A program made the translations under genes and the position numbers. This document shows positions 8,702 through 17,784 of a stretch of 57,400 bases of DNA, in pieces; within the stretch, counting starts at the first letter, position 1, and every line of letters starts with the position of its first letter. The notes beneath the pieces are model-generated. The model was given only the letters and a program-made list of their open reading frames with translations. It searched no databases and was not told where the DNA came from. Source of the stretch: Cytobacillus firmus NBRC 15306 (GTDB taxonomy: Bacteria; Bacillota; Bacilli; Bacillales; Cytobacillaceae). Where the stretch lies: assembly GCF_001591465.1 (NCBI RefSeq), contig NZ_BCUY01000019.1, positions 1-57,400 of the forward strand, written 5' to 3'.

Positions 8702-10015
8702 ATGAGTGCATATCAGACATTAATAAATAAAATCGAAAATAAAGAAGCAGTTATTGGTGTAGTAGGATTGGGCTATGTTGGTCTTCCTCTTGCTGTAGAA
8801 AAAGCAAAAGCGGGATATAAAGTAATTGGCTTTGATGTACAGGCTGCCCGTGTAGAGCAAGTTAATATGGGGATTAACTATATTGGGGATGTTGTGGATC
8901 AGGATCTTGCCGATATGATTAAGGACGGCAGATTGGAAGCAACAACAGACTACGCTAAAATTCAGGAAGTTGATGCAGTGGCGATTTGTGTGCCAACACC
9001 GCTTGATATTTACCAGCAGCCGGATACTTCATATGTTGAAAGCTCTTCTAACGAAATTGCCAAGTATGCGCATGAAGGAATGCTCGTTGTATTGGAATCA
9101 ACAACATACCCTGGAACAACTGAGGAAATTGTAAAGCCTGCTCTTGAAAGCAAAGGCCTTACAGTAGGAGAATCAGTATTCATTGCCTACTCTCCAGAAC
9201 GTGTGGACCCGGGCAATAAGCAATTCAAAACCAAAAATACGCCTAAAGTAGTTGGCGGTATTACTGAAAACTGTACAAAAGTAGCTTCTGCACTTTATCG
9301 CAATGTACTTGAAGGAGATGTATTCGAAGTATCCTCTCCAGCTATTGCGGAAATGGAAAAGATTTTTGAAAATACATTCAGACATATCAATATTGCTCTT
9401 GCCAACGAAATGGCGATCCTTTGTGAAAAAATGGGCATTGATGTATGGGAAGTAATTGATGCTGCCAAAACAAAACCATATGGTTTCATGGCCTTCTATC
9501 CTGGCCCTGGCCTTGGCGGACACTGTATCCCAATTGATCCATTCTACTTAACATGGAAAGCGCGTGAGTACAATTATCACACAAGACTGATTGAGCTTTC
9601 CGGAGAAATCAATAACAGTATGCCTGAGTACGTAATCAACCGTGCTATGCAAATCCTGAATGAAGACGGCAAAGCCCTTCGCGGAGCTAAAATAACCATT
9701 CTTGGTGTGGCATACAAAAAGGACATTGATGATGTCCGTGAATCTCCAGTCCTTAAAATTGTTGAACTGTTAGAACAGCATGGAGCTGACTATACGGTAG
9801 TTGACCCTTATGTAACTTCATTCAAATCATGCGGTGCAAAAGTGGAAACAGTTGAGCTTTCAAAGCAGCTGCTTAATGATTCTGATCTTGTTCTTGTTAC
9901 AACAGACCACTCAGACTTTGACTATAAGATGATTGCTGAAGAAAGCAAAGTCATCTTCGATACACGTAATGCAATGAAAGATGTTGAAAAGCCAAACAAG
10001 TACGTTAAACTATAA
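8702..10015 (+). CDS. wbpA: WbpA-type UDP-N-acetylglucosamine 6-dehydrogenase
   Basis: A 437-residue nucleotide-sugar dehydrogenase. The NAD-binding motif is VVGLGYVGLPLA (about residues 20-31). The catalytic cysteine is C275 in GGHCIPIDPFYL. The central dimerisation helix and the C-terminal UDP-binding domain (VAYKKDIDDVRESP) are present. Two rounds of NAD-dependent oxidation at C6 turn UDP-GlcNAc into UDP-GlcNAcA. WecC (UDP-ManNAc dehydrogenase) is a close relative, but the 3-amino-sugar genes around it favour the WbpA role. The RBS AAAGGAG lies just upstream and the gap from the previous gene is 13 bp. Confidence 0.88.
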   Translation: MSAYQTLINKIENKEAVIGVVGLGYVGLPLAVEKAKAGYKVIGFDVQAARVEQVNMGINYIGDVVDQDLADMIKDGRLEATTDYAKIQEVDAVAICVPTPLDIYQQPDTSYVESSSNEIAKYAHEGMLVVLESTTYPGTTEEIVKPALESKGLTVGESVFIAYSPERVDPGNKQFKTKNTPKVVGGITENCTKVASALYRNVLEGDVFEVSSPAIAEMEKIFENTFRHINIALANEMAILCEKMGIDVWEVIDAAKTKPYGFMAFYPGPGLGGHCIPIDPFYLTWKAREYNYHTRLIELSGEINNSMPEYVINRAMQILNEDGKALRGAKITILGVAYKKDIDDVRESPVLKIVELLEQHGADYTVVDPYVTSFKSCGAKVETVELSKQLLNDSDLVLVTTDHSDFDYKMIAEESKVIFDTRNAMKDVEKPNKYVKL

Positions 10016-10040
10016 TTTCTAAAGGTAAAGGGAGATTCTT

Positions 10041-10772
10041 ATGAATTTTATTGATCCTACAGTACAAACCGATTCATCTGTAAAAGTTGGGTACTATTCC
10101 GTTATAGAAAAAGACGTAAAACTTGGCAAAAACGTTATCATTGGAAATCGCGTTACCATTCATGAAGGCACTGTTATTGGCGACAATACAACCATCGCTG
10201 ATGGTGCTGTCGTGGGGAAACCGCCAAAACCGGCCAAGACGAGCACTGTAAAATTATCAGACTCTATTCCTGCGCTTGAAGTGGGAGAGGATGTAACGAT
10301 TGGTGCGAACTGTGTCATCTATCGCGGTGCTAAAATCGGCTCTTCCACTTTGATTGCTGATCTTGCGAGTGTCAGAGAAAACGTGGAAATCGGAAACTAT
10401 GTCATTGTCGGACGCGGTGTTACAGTAGAAAACTACGTGACCATTGGCGACCGCACAAAGATTCAGTCCAATTCTTATATTACTGCTTATACGACATTGG
10501 AAGAGCAAGTTTTCATTGCGCCATGTGTAACAACTACAAATGATAACTTCATGGGCAGAACGGAAGAGCGCTTTGACAAAATCAAGGGTGCAATCGTTAA
10601 GAAAGGTGCCCGCGTTGGCGGTGCGTCCATTATCCTGCCAGGAATCACGATTGAAGAAGAAACATTTGTAGCTGCAGGTGCTCTTGTTACAAAAAATACC
10701 GGGGCGAAAACATTAGTAAAGGGTGTACCCGCTAAGTACGTCAAGGATGTTGACGAGCGGGAGCTGTTATAG
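10041..10772 (+). CDS. wbpD: WbpD-type left-handed beta-helix sugar N-acetyltransferase
   Basis: A 243-residue protein made almost entirely of hexapeptide repeats ([LIV]G-x4), the signature of the left-handed parallel beta-helix acyltransferases. The tract VTTTNDNFMGRTEE followed by VKKGARVGGASIILPGITI resembles sugar N-acetyltransferases of the WbpD/WlbB/WxcM group, which use acetyl-CoA. Here it would acetylate the C3 amino group to give UDP-GlcNAc(3NAc)A. Its stop codon directly abuts the GTG start of the flippase gene. Confidence 0.85.
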   Translation: MNFIDPTVQTDSSVKVGYYSVIEKDVKLGKNVIIGNRVTIHEGTVIGDNTTIADGAVVGKPPKPAKTSTVKLSDSIPALEVGEDVTIGANCVIYRGAKIGSSTLIADLASVRENVEIGNYVIVGRGVTVENYVTIGDRTKIQSNSYITAYTTLEEQVFIAPCVTTTNDNFMGRTEERFDKIKGAIVKKGARVGGASIILPGITIEEETFVAAGALVTKNTGAKTLVKGVPAKYVKDVDERELL

Positions 10773-12212
10773 GTGCTCGCCCAATTTAAGCGTTTAGGAG
10801 CGGATTCGCTCCTTTACGCATTTATGAATGTCGGAACAAAATTAATCGCTTTTATCATGCTGCCTATTTATACAAACTATCTGCCTCCTGCCGAATATGG
10901 AGTGCTTGACATTATTGATAAATGGACAGCCATGCTGACGTTTTTAATCATTTTCGGCACTGATTCTGCATTGTCTTTCTACTACTTTGAAACAAAGGAT
11001 GAAGGCAAAAAGCTGGAGCATGTCCGTAACGTCATGTATTTCAGGATCTTTATTGTAGCTTTGCTGGGACTCATTGTACTTGCAGCTGGCCCTTATATTT
11101 CTGAGCTGCTTTTTGGCGATTCAGGGTATGTACGGCTCTTATATATCAGTATTGGGGTACTTTTTCTGGATACCATTCTAGTTGTAGTGCTGATGGTGCT
11201 CCGCTTTGACTTTAAAACCAAAAAAGTCGTGATTTTCACAGTAGGGAAAATGCTGCTGGTTGCGATATTATCTTACCTGTTCCTAAAATATTTTGTTCAG
11301 ACACCAGAAGGAATCCTGCTTGGAAGAATTGTGAGCAGTGCCATTATCTTCTTGCTTCTGCTTTCATCCAGCTTTAAATATTTAAAACCCAAGATTTCCT
11401 TTCCGTCGCTGAAGGAATTGGTAAAGTATGCAGCCCCGCTTGTGCCGGCATCCCTTGCCTTTTGGGTAATTGCCAATGCCAGTGTTTTCTTTCTGCAGGC
11501 TTTTCATTCCACAGAAGAAGTAGGGATTTATGGAGCTGCCACCAAGCTTGCTACCGTCATCACTTTGCTGACAAGCGGAGTACAAATGGCTTGGCGTCCT
11601 TATTCCATGTCCATTAAAGATAAAGAAAATAGCCCTTTGCTCTTTTCAAAAATTTATATGGGACTTCTCCTGATGGGGATTTTTGGAATCATGGCTATTG
11701 CAACGGTTATGCCTTTCATTATTGGTATTCTTGGAAAAGACTATTACAATGCATATCAATACGTTGCATTGATATCGGCAGCCACGTTTCTGAATTTTTA
11801 CTACCTGATTATTTCTGCCGGTTTATTTTTCACAAAGAAAACCGGGGTTATCTCCATAACGTTTGGCATTGTGGCCGTGATTAATACAGTCTTAAACATT
11901 ACACTTATTCCGGTGTTCTCTATCTGGGGTGCCGTAGCGGCTTATTTGATTGCTTATATGACTGCCATTGTATTCATATTCAGAAAAAGCCAGCAAGCAT
12001 ACTATGTTCCGGTGTCATTTGGGAAAATGGCATTTTTATTTGTAAATATGACTGCTGCAGTTATCAGTATTATTTATGTTCAGGAACATGAGCTCACCTA
12101 CTTATATATCGCTTTTGCCTGGCTTTATATGCTTCTAATCATTGGAATCAGCCGGGTTGACAAAGATTTCAAAAGAAGATCATTTCAAACTGAAAAATCA
12201 TTGAATGAATAG
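10773..12212 (+). CDS. wzx: Wzx-type lipid-linked oligosaccharide flippase
   Basis: A 479-residue integral membrane protein with about 12-14 hydrophobic helices, of the MOP/polysaccharide-transport superfamily. The N-terminus (YAFMNVGTKLIAFIMLPIYTNYLPPAEYGVLDI) is typical of Wzx proteins. It should move undecaprenyl-PP-linked repeat units across the membrane to Wzy. The start is GTG directly after the stop of the preceding gene, with no gap and no clear RBS in the spacer, so translation is probably coupled. Confidence 0.88.
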   Translation: MLAQFKRLGADSLLYAFMNVGTKLIAFIMLPIYTNYLPPAEYGVLDIIDKWTAMLTFLIIFGTDSALSFYYFETKDEGKKLEHVRNVMYFRIFIVALLGLIVLAAGPYISELLFGDSGYVRLLYISIGVLFLDTILVVVLMVLRFDFKTKKVVIFTVGKMLLVAILSYLFLKYFVQTPEGILLGRIVSSAIIFLLLLSSSFKYLKPKISFPSLKELVKYAAPLVPASLAFWVIANASVFFLQAFHSTEEVGIYGAATKLATVITLLTSGVQMAWRPYSMSIKDKENSPLLFSKIYMGLLLMGIFGIMAIATVMPFIIGILGKDYYNAYQYVALISAATFLNFYYLIISAGLFFTKKTGVISITFGIVAVINTVLNITLIPVFSIWGAVAAYLIAYMTAIVFIFRKSQQAYYVPVSFGKMAFLFVNMTAAVISIIYVQEHELTYLYIAFAWLYMLLIIGISRVDKDFKRRSFQTEKSLNE

Positions 12213-12257
12213 AATTGGAAATGCTAAATAGAAGAGAACTCCATAGGAGGATGAATA

Positions 12258-13316
12258 ATGAAAATTCTAACAGTATTAGGCGCCAGGCCTCAATTTATCA
12301 AAGCCGCTCCTCTTTCACGGGTTTTGCGTGAAAATCATCAGGAGTTAATTGTTCATACAGGACAGCATTATGATGCAAATATGTCTGATATCTTTTTTGA
12401 AGAATTGAACATTCCAAAGCCTGACTATCATTTGAATGTTGGATCTGGAAATCATGGCAAGCAGACTGGCGAGATGCTTGCGAAAATAGAAGAAATTGTA
12501 CTGGAAGAAAAACCTGATTACCTATTGGTGTATGGGGATACGAATTCCACATTGGCAGGGTCTTTAGTTGCTTCCAAGCTGCATATTCCGGTCATACATA
12601 TTGAAGCGGGATTACGAAGCTTCAACAAGAAAATGCCGGAAGAAATTAACCGCATTATGACTGACCATGTCTCAGAGTTCCTGTTCTGCCCGACTGATAC
12701 AGCAGTGGAGAATCTGAAAAACGAAAACATCACATACAATGTCTTCAATATTGGGGATGTTATGTATGATGCAGTTCTGTACAATAAAGGGCTGGCAGCT
12801 GAGAAATCCTCCATTCTTAGCGAGAATGAGTTAACTGAAAAAGGCTACCATCTCATCACGATCCACAGAGCTGAAAATACGGACGATATCGGGAATATGA
12901 AAAATATCCTGGATGCTTTCTCAAAAATTGAAGATGTAAAAGTATGGCCCATTCATCCGCGTACCAAGCATAAGCTGGAAGGGTACGGCCTAAGCTTAAG
13001 CGATGTTCCTAACCTGAAGGTTATTGATCCAGTAGGTTATTTGGACATGCTGACATTGGAAGCAAATGCGAAGAAAATCATTACGGATTCCGGCGGTGTC
13101 CAAAAAGAAGCATATTTCATGAAAGTCCCTTGTGTAACAGTACGCGAACAGACGGAGTGGGTTGAAACGCTTGAAGAAGATGCAAACATCCTGGTTGGTA
13201 CAGATGTAAAGCAGCTATTGGATGCTGTAAATAAAGAAGTAAATCCATCTTATAAGGAAGTTTTTGGAGATGGAAAAGCAGCGGAGAAAATTGTATCTCT
13301 AATAGATAACAGATAA
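12258..13316 (+). CDS. wbpI: WbpI-type UDP-GlcNAc(3NAc)A 2-epimerase
   Basis: A 352-residue member of the non-hydrolysing UDP-GlcNAc 2-epimerase fold. Its N-terminus reads GARPQFIKAAPL and HTGQHYDANMSDIFF, which resembles the WbpI/WlbD subgroup rather than MnaA/WecB, which usually have GTRPEAIKMAPL. Other motifs seen are GDTNSTLAG, HIEAGLRSFNKKMPEEINR, HRAENTD and TDSGGVQKEA. It would invert C2 to give UDP-2,3-diacetamido-mannuronic acid, completing the pathway. A plain UDP-ManNAc-forming epimerase is the main alternative. RBS AGGAGG precedes the start. Confidence 0.83.
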   Translation: MKILTVLGARPQFIKAAPLSRVLRENHQELIVHTGQHYDANMSDIFFEELNIPKPDYHLNVGSGNHGKQTGEMLAKIEEIVLEEKPDYLLVYGDTNSTLAGSLVASKLHIPVIHIEAGLRSFNKKMPEEINRIMTDHVSEFLFCPTDTAVENLKNENITYNVFNIGDVMYDAVLYNKGLAAEKSSILSENELTEKGYHLITIHRAENTDDIGNMKNILDAFSKIEDVKVWPIHPRTKHKLEGYGLSLSDVPNLKVIDPVGYLDMLTLEANAKKIITDSGGVQKEAYFMKVPCVTVREQTEWVETLEEDANILVGTDVKQLLDAVNKEVNPSYKEVFGDGKAAEKIVSLIDNR

Positions 13317-13328
13317 GGCGGCTAAGCT

Positions 13329-14708
13329 ATGCTCTATCTTTTAATTTGGTGTATTGTTTTAACGGCTTCCATTTACCTTTTTAAACAGGCTGGCGGAAGC
13401 CTCTCCCTTTTAAAGCCAAATATGATTTCAATCATATTTTATTATTCATTTCTCATTTCCAGCTTTATCGGCACTTTGCTGATTGGAATGGGAGTGGATG
13501 ATTACTATATGATTAACCGACTGTATTTTGAGGAAAGCAGGCAAAAAGGTTTTTATATTATCTGTCTGGTGATGATTTTATTCCCATTGGTCATGATGTT
13601 AATCACAAAGCTAAGCAATTTTGATGCCAAAGAGGAATTCAATGAGTATCTTTCAAAAGATATTTCATTGCCTTTTAAAGAGAAGAATGAATTTTTTCTT
13701 ATATTCCTTATGCTGTCAGGCATTTCTATGTTGTCCATTCTTTATACGCTTTGGAAAGCACCTGTCATTCCTATTCTGGAAGTTGCTTTGGGGAACAGTG
13801 AGTATTCCCCTGGAGAATTAAGGATCATGGCCCAAAGGGAATTTGGCGGTAATGTTTTGATACGTAATATTTTCGCGATTGCTTTGACCCCGCTGCTGTC
13901 CCTGATTGCTTACGTCTATGCTGTCAGGACCGGGCAGGTGAAGTGGAAGCTATTGTATCTGTCTCTATTTGCAGGTGCTATTTTAATTAATATTTACGAT
14001 TTGGCTAAATCACCAGTCTTTTTCTATTTGATTATGTTTCTGCTGCTGAGCCTATATATAGGTGTGATCAGGTTTAATGTAAGACGCCTGGTTTTATGGG
14101 GGATGCTGGGTGCTGCTGCTCTTGTTTCCATGTATATTGTGATTCAGGGTGTGACGGATATTGGTTCTTATTTGTCCTATAATTCCGGTCCTGTTGGCAG
14201 ATTGATTTTTGCTCAAATTGCGCCGACTTTCCTGCATTTTGATTTATATGGCAGTTTACTGCCGTTTTTAAATGGGAAGAGCCTGCCAATCATTACGGAT
14301 TTATTTGATATGGATCATGTCCGCTCCGCAAGGGTTGTAATGGAAACGGTCTTCCCTGAAAAGGTTGAAGCTGGCACAGCTGGAGTGCTGAACACTCTTT
14401 ATATTGCTGAAGCATATGCGAACTTTGGGTACCTGGGCGTCGTTGTCAGCACGATTTATATTGCTGCATTAGTGCAGATTTTATATATCGTTTTTGTAAG
14501 ACTCCCTAAAAATCCTGTGTTTTTATGTTTGTTTATTTACTTTACCATTAATATTCCAAGAACCTTGGTTGGTGGCTTTGCAGACTTTTTATTCAATCCA
14601 ATCTGGGTGCTGATGACAGGTTTGTTTGTGGGGATCTTACTATTTATCAGACTCCGACTTCACTTTACTGTTTTATGGCAAAAGAAAAAGTCTGGAAATG
14701 AAGTTTAA
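13329..14708 (+). CDS. wzy: Wzy-type oligosaccharide repeat-unit polymerase
   Basis: A 459-residue polytopic membrane protein with about 11-12 predicted helices and a long loop between helices in the second half, where it carries a conserved-looking stretch (AEAYANFGYLGVV) also seen in O-antigen polymerase-like proteins. Sequence similarity in this family is weak. The assignment rests on topology, length and its place beside wzx, wzz and glycosyltransferases. It would join flipped repeat units on the outer face of the membrane. The gap to the epimerase gene is 12 bp. Confidence 0.75.
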   Translation: MLYLLIWCIVLTASIYLFKQAGGSLSLLKPNMISIIFYYSFLISSFIGTLLIGMGVDDYYMINRLYFEESRQKGFYIICLVMILFPLVMMLITKLSNFDAKEEFNEYLSKDISLPFKEKNEFFLIFLMLSGISMLSILYTLWKAPVIPILEVALGNSEYSPGELRIMAQREFGGNVLIRNIFAIALTPLLSLIAYVYAVRTGQVKWKLLYLSLFAGAILINIYDLAKSPVFFYLIMFLLLSLYIGVIRFNVRRLVLWGMLGAAALVSMYIVIQGVTDIGSYLSYNSGPVGRLIFAQIAPTFLHFDLYGSLLPFLNGKSLPIITDLFDMDHVRSARVVMETVFPEKVEAGTAGVLNTLYIAEAYANFGYLGVVVSTIYIAALVQILYIVFVRLPKNPVFLCLFIYFTINIPRTLVGGFADFLFNPIWVLMTGLFVGILLFIRLRLHFTVLWQKKKSGNEV

Positions 14709-14719
14709 GGAGAAATTCC

Positions 14720-15832
14720 ATGAAAAAAGTATTGCTGTATTATCCTTTTGAAATAGCCAAAAATGCGAATAGCGGATCCAAGCTAAGACCAAAAGAGATG
14801 CATCAGGCTTTCTTGAGCTGGGGGAAGGAAAATGATGCAGAAATTCTTCTGCTGTCAGGTTCTTCAGCCGCAAGGGAGGAGCTTTTTAACACCTGGAAAA
14901 GTGAAGGGAAGCTTGAAGATATTTGGTTCTGTTATATGGAGAACCAGACAATTCCTTTTTGGCTGACAGATAAAGGGCATATTCCCAAAAAGCCATTGAT
15001 CGACCTGAAGGTCATGAAATTTTTAAAACAGAAAAATGTGCCTGTCGGTGTATTTTATCGGGATGTTTATTGGAAATTTGATGAGCTTTATCCTTTAAAA
15101 GGTCTAAAAAAGACAATCATGAAAACTGTTTATCGAATGGAAGAAAGCTTTTACGAGAAGTATTGCGATGTTATTTTCCTTCCAAGCGATGCAATGGGCG
15201 AGTATGTTGACATTAATAAGAAGAAAATGGCTCTGCCTCCCGGCGGTAATGCAAAGAACATCATCAAAAAAGAAAAAAACAGTGCGGCTGCTCATGGAAT
15301 ATATGTTGGCGGGATAAACAACGAAGACTATGGTTTATTTTTGCTGCTGGATGCTTTAGAGCTGGCTAACAAAGACCATAGAATCTGTGATTTGACTGTT
15401 GTCTGCCGTGAAGAGGAGTTGGCCGGCCTTCCTTCTGACAAAAGAAATCGTCTTGAGGAGCTGAACGTGACGGTTAAGCATTTGAGCGGGGAAGCATTAA
15501 ACGAATTATACCGTGAAATGGATTTTGCCTTCATCCCGCGATATAGAAGCACATATAATGATTTTTCCGTACCAGTAAAGCTGGTGGAGTATCTATCCAA
15601 TGAGCTGCCTGTCATTGCCACATTTTGTGAGGCACAAAGAGATATCATTGAAACGGATGGCTATGGGTTAATTTGTGCAGACCAGGCAGATGATATGGCT
15701 AAAGCAATTGAAGAAATGACGGGTAATACACAAATATACCGTCACAACATCAAGCAGACTTTTGCCGATAAGCATTCCTGGCTTGCAAGAGTCAAGAAGG
15801 TAAAGAGTGCCTTGTTAAAGGAGGAACTATGA
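14720..15832 (+). CDS. Glycosyltransferase (GT-B fold, GT4-like)
   Basis: A 370-residue putative cytosolic glycosyltransferase. The C-terminal half has the GT-B donor-binding pattern: YVGGINNEDYGLFLLLDAL, then DFAFIPRYRSTYNDFSVPVKLVEYLSNELPVIAT, which resembles GT4 glycosyltransferases acting on lipid-linked intermediates. The N-terminal half is not diagnostic. It begins 11 bp after wzy (RBS AAGGAGAAA) and overlaps the next gene by ATGA. It probably adds one sugar of the repeat unit; donor and acceptor cannot be told from sequence. Confidence 0.75.
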   Translation: MKKVLLYYPFEIAKNANSGSKLRPKEMHQAFLSWGKENDAEILLLSGSSAAREELFNTWKSEGKLEDIWFCYMENQTIPFWLTDKGHIPKKPLIDLKVMKFLKQKNVPVGVFYRDVYWKFDELYPLKGLKKTIMKTVYRMEESFYEKYCDVIFLPSDAMGEYVDINKKKMALPPGGNAKNIIKKEKNSAAAHGIYVGGINNEDYGLFLLLDALELANKDHRICDLTVVCREEELAGLPSDKRNRLEELNVTVKHLSGEALNELYREMDFAFIPRYRSTYNDFSVPVKLVEYLSNELPVIATFCEAQRDIIETDGYGLICADQADDMAKAIEEMTGNTQIYRHNIKQTFADKHSWLARVKKVKSALLKEEL

Positions 15833-16911
15833 AAGTACTAATACTTGCTCCAAGCAGATCGATACACACCCATAAATGGGCTTTATTTTATAAAAATAAG
15901 GGAATTGATGTTAAGGTTGTTACATTCTCAGACCACTTTTCAGCAGAAAATGCCAAGGACATCGACACCATTACCCTTCCAAAGCTATTACCCGGGAAAT
16001 TGTCGTATATTTCGAGTGTTTTCGCTTTGAAAAAGGTACTTAAGAGCTTTCAGCCTGACATTCTTCACGCACATTATGTATCAAGCTATGGATTTGTCGG
16101 TGCATTAGCCAATTACAAACCTTTTTATGTGTCTGTTTGGGGAAGAGATATTTTTCAATTTCCCCAGCAGGGCGGCGTGAACAGGAAAATTGTTGAATAT
16201 ACCCTTTCTAAAGCAGACGTTATTTGTTCAACAAGTCATATCATGGCTAAAGAAACAAACAAGTATACAGATAAAAAAGTGTATGTTACACCTTTTGGCG
16301 TGGATATGGATAAGTTCAGGCCGATGCCGGAATTTAAGACTGAGGGAAAAGTTACGTTTGGGACTGTTAAGGCACTTTCAGATAAATATGGCATTGGTGA
16401 TTTAATTAAAGCCTTTGCCAGGATTTATAAGGAAAAGAGCAATTCTGAGCTTCTCATTGTCGGGGACGGACCGCAGCGGGCAGAGTATGAGCAGCTGACT
16501 AGAGACCTGGGAATCGATCATGTGACCGAGTTTACCGGACGGGTGCCAAATGATAAAGTCCCGGAATACATTAATAAAATGGACGTATTTGGAGTTCCTT
16601 CAACTGAAGACAGCGAGAGTTTCGGTGTAGCTGCGGTTGAATCAATGGCCTGCGGCGTGCCGGCAGTTGTGTCAAATGTCGGCGGACTTCCTGAAGTGGT
16701 GCTTGAAGGGAAAACCGGTTTTGTTGTGCCGAAAGAGAACCCGGAAGAGCTTGCAAAAGCGATGCTGCACTTAGCAGACAACAAAGAAAAAAGCATAGAA
16801 ATGGGACACGCGGGAATCGAACATGTAAAGGCTAATTACAACTGGACGGATAACGCAAATGGCATGCTCGATTTATATGAGCAAACCTTGAACAAGGGGA
16901 TGAAATCATGA
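15829..16911 (+). CDS. GT4-family glycosyltransferase
   Basis: A 360-residue retaining glycosyltransferase. Seen in order: acceptor-domain start (ILAPSRSIHTHKWALFY), the conserved HAHYVSSYGFVGA, VSVWGRDIFQ, TPFGVDMDKFRP, the donor-domain strand LLIVGDGPQR, and the E-x7-E motif in SESFGVAAVESMACGVPAVV. All key GT4 elements are intact. It is translationally coupled to both neighbours (ATGA overlaps at 15829-15832 and 16908-16911), so stoichiometric expression within the operon is likely. The sugar transferred is not predictable. Confidence 0.88.
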   Translation: MKVLILAPSRSIHTHKWALFYKNKGIDVKVVTFSDHFSAENAKDIDTITLPKLLPGKLSYISSVFALKKVLKSFQPDILHAHYVSSYGFVGALANYKPFYVSVWGRDIFQFPQQGGVNRKIVEYTLSKADVICSTSHIMAKETNKYTDKKVYVTPFGVDMDKFRPMPEFKTEGKVTFGTVKALSDKYGIGDLIKAFARIYKEKSNSELLIVGDGPQRAEYEQLTRDLGIDHVTEFTGRVPNDKVPEYINKMDVFGVPSTEDSESFGVAAVESMACGVPAVVSNVGGLPEVVLEGKTGFVVPKENPEELAKAMLHLADNKEKSIEMGHAGIEHVKANYNWTDNANGMLDLYEQTLNKGMKS

Positions 16912-17771
16912 TTAAAAAAGCAGTAATACCGGCAGCCGGGCTTGGAACCAGATTTTTGCCTGCTACTAAGGCACAGCCTAAGGAAATGCTGCCTATCGTC
17001 GATAAACCGACCATTCAATATATCATTGAAGAAGCAGTTGAGTCGGGAATTGAAGATATCATTATTGTAACTGGCAGAAGCAAAAGAGCGATTGAAGATC
17101 ATTTTGATAAATCTGTTGAACTGGAAATGCTTTTGGAGAGAACGGGCAAACATGAAATGCTTGAAGTTGTGGAGAACATTTCAAACCTCGTTGATATCCA
17201 TTATGTAAGGCAGAAAGAGCCGCTTGGCCTTGGGCATGCCGTTCTTTGTGCAAAGAAATTCATCGGTAATGAGCCCTTTGCTGTTCTGTTAGGCGATGAT
17301 ATCGTCGACAGTGAAGTTCCAGCTCTTAAACAAATGATAAATCAATACACAAAGGTACAGTCCAGCATCCTGGGATGCAATGAAGTACCGCGCTCTGAGG
17401 TATATAAGTACGGTATTGTAAATTATTCCGAAAACACTGGCGACCTTTTTAAAGTTCATAGCCTGGTTGAGAAGCCTGCAGTTGAAGAAGCTCCATCAAC
17501 ACAGGCAATCGTAGGCAGATACATCCTTACACCAGCTATTTTTGATATGCTTGAGGATGTCCAGCCGGATAAAAAGGGTGAAATTCAGCTTACAGATGCA
17601 ATTGACAGTCTGCTTGATAAGGAATCCATCTACTCATACATTATTCAGGGAAACCGCTATGATGTCGGAGACAAATTCGGATTCCTGCAGGCATCAATCG
17701 ATTTTGCATTAAAGCGCCCTGACCTTAAAGATAAGCTGTCAGCTTATTTAAAGGAACTAAATGTTAAGTAA
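16908..17771 (+). CDS. galU: UTP-glucose-1-phosphate uridylyltransferase
   Basis: A 287-residue nucleotidyltransferase that makes UDP-glucose from UTP and glucose-1-phosphate. Motifs: PAAGLGTRFLPATKAQPKEMLPI (nucleotide binding and signature), LGDDIV (metal-binding Asp pair) and VEKPAVEEAPS with the catalytic Lys. Length fits GalU/GtaB. Its presence inside the operon suggests that glucose, or a UDP-Glc derivative, is a component of the polymer. The start overlaps the preceding stop. Confidence 0.93.
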   Translation: MIKKAVIPAAGLGTRFLPATKAQPKEMLPIVDKPTIQYIIEEAVESGIEDIIIVTGRSKRAIEDHFDKSVELEMLLERTGKHEMLEVVENISNLVDIHYVRQKEPLGLGHAVLCAKKFIGNEPFAVLLGDDIVDSEVPALKQMINQYTKVQSSILGCNEVPRSEVYKYGIVNYSENTGDLFKVHSLVEKPAVEEAPSTQAIVGRYILTPAIFDMLEDVQPDKKGEIQLTDAIDSLLDKESIYSYIIQGNRYDVGDKFGFLQASIDFALKRPDLKDKLSAYLKELNVK

Positions 17772-17784
17772 TGGAGATGGGAAA

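Noticed and set aside
10773-10775. Need for a separate promoter or RBS at the flippase gene
   Set aside because: The GTG directly follows the preceding stop; translational coupling explains the absent RBS.
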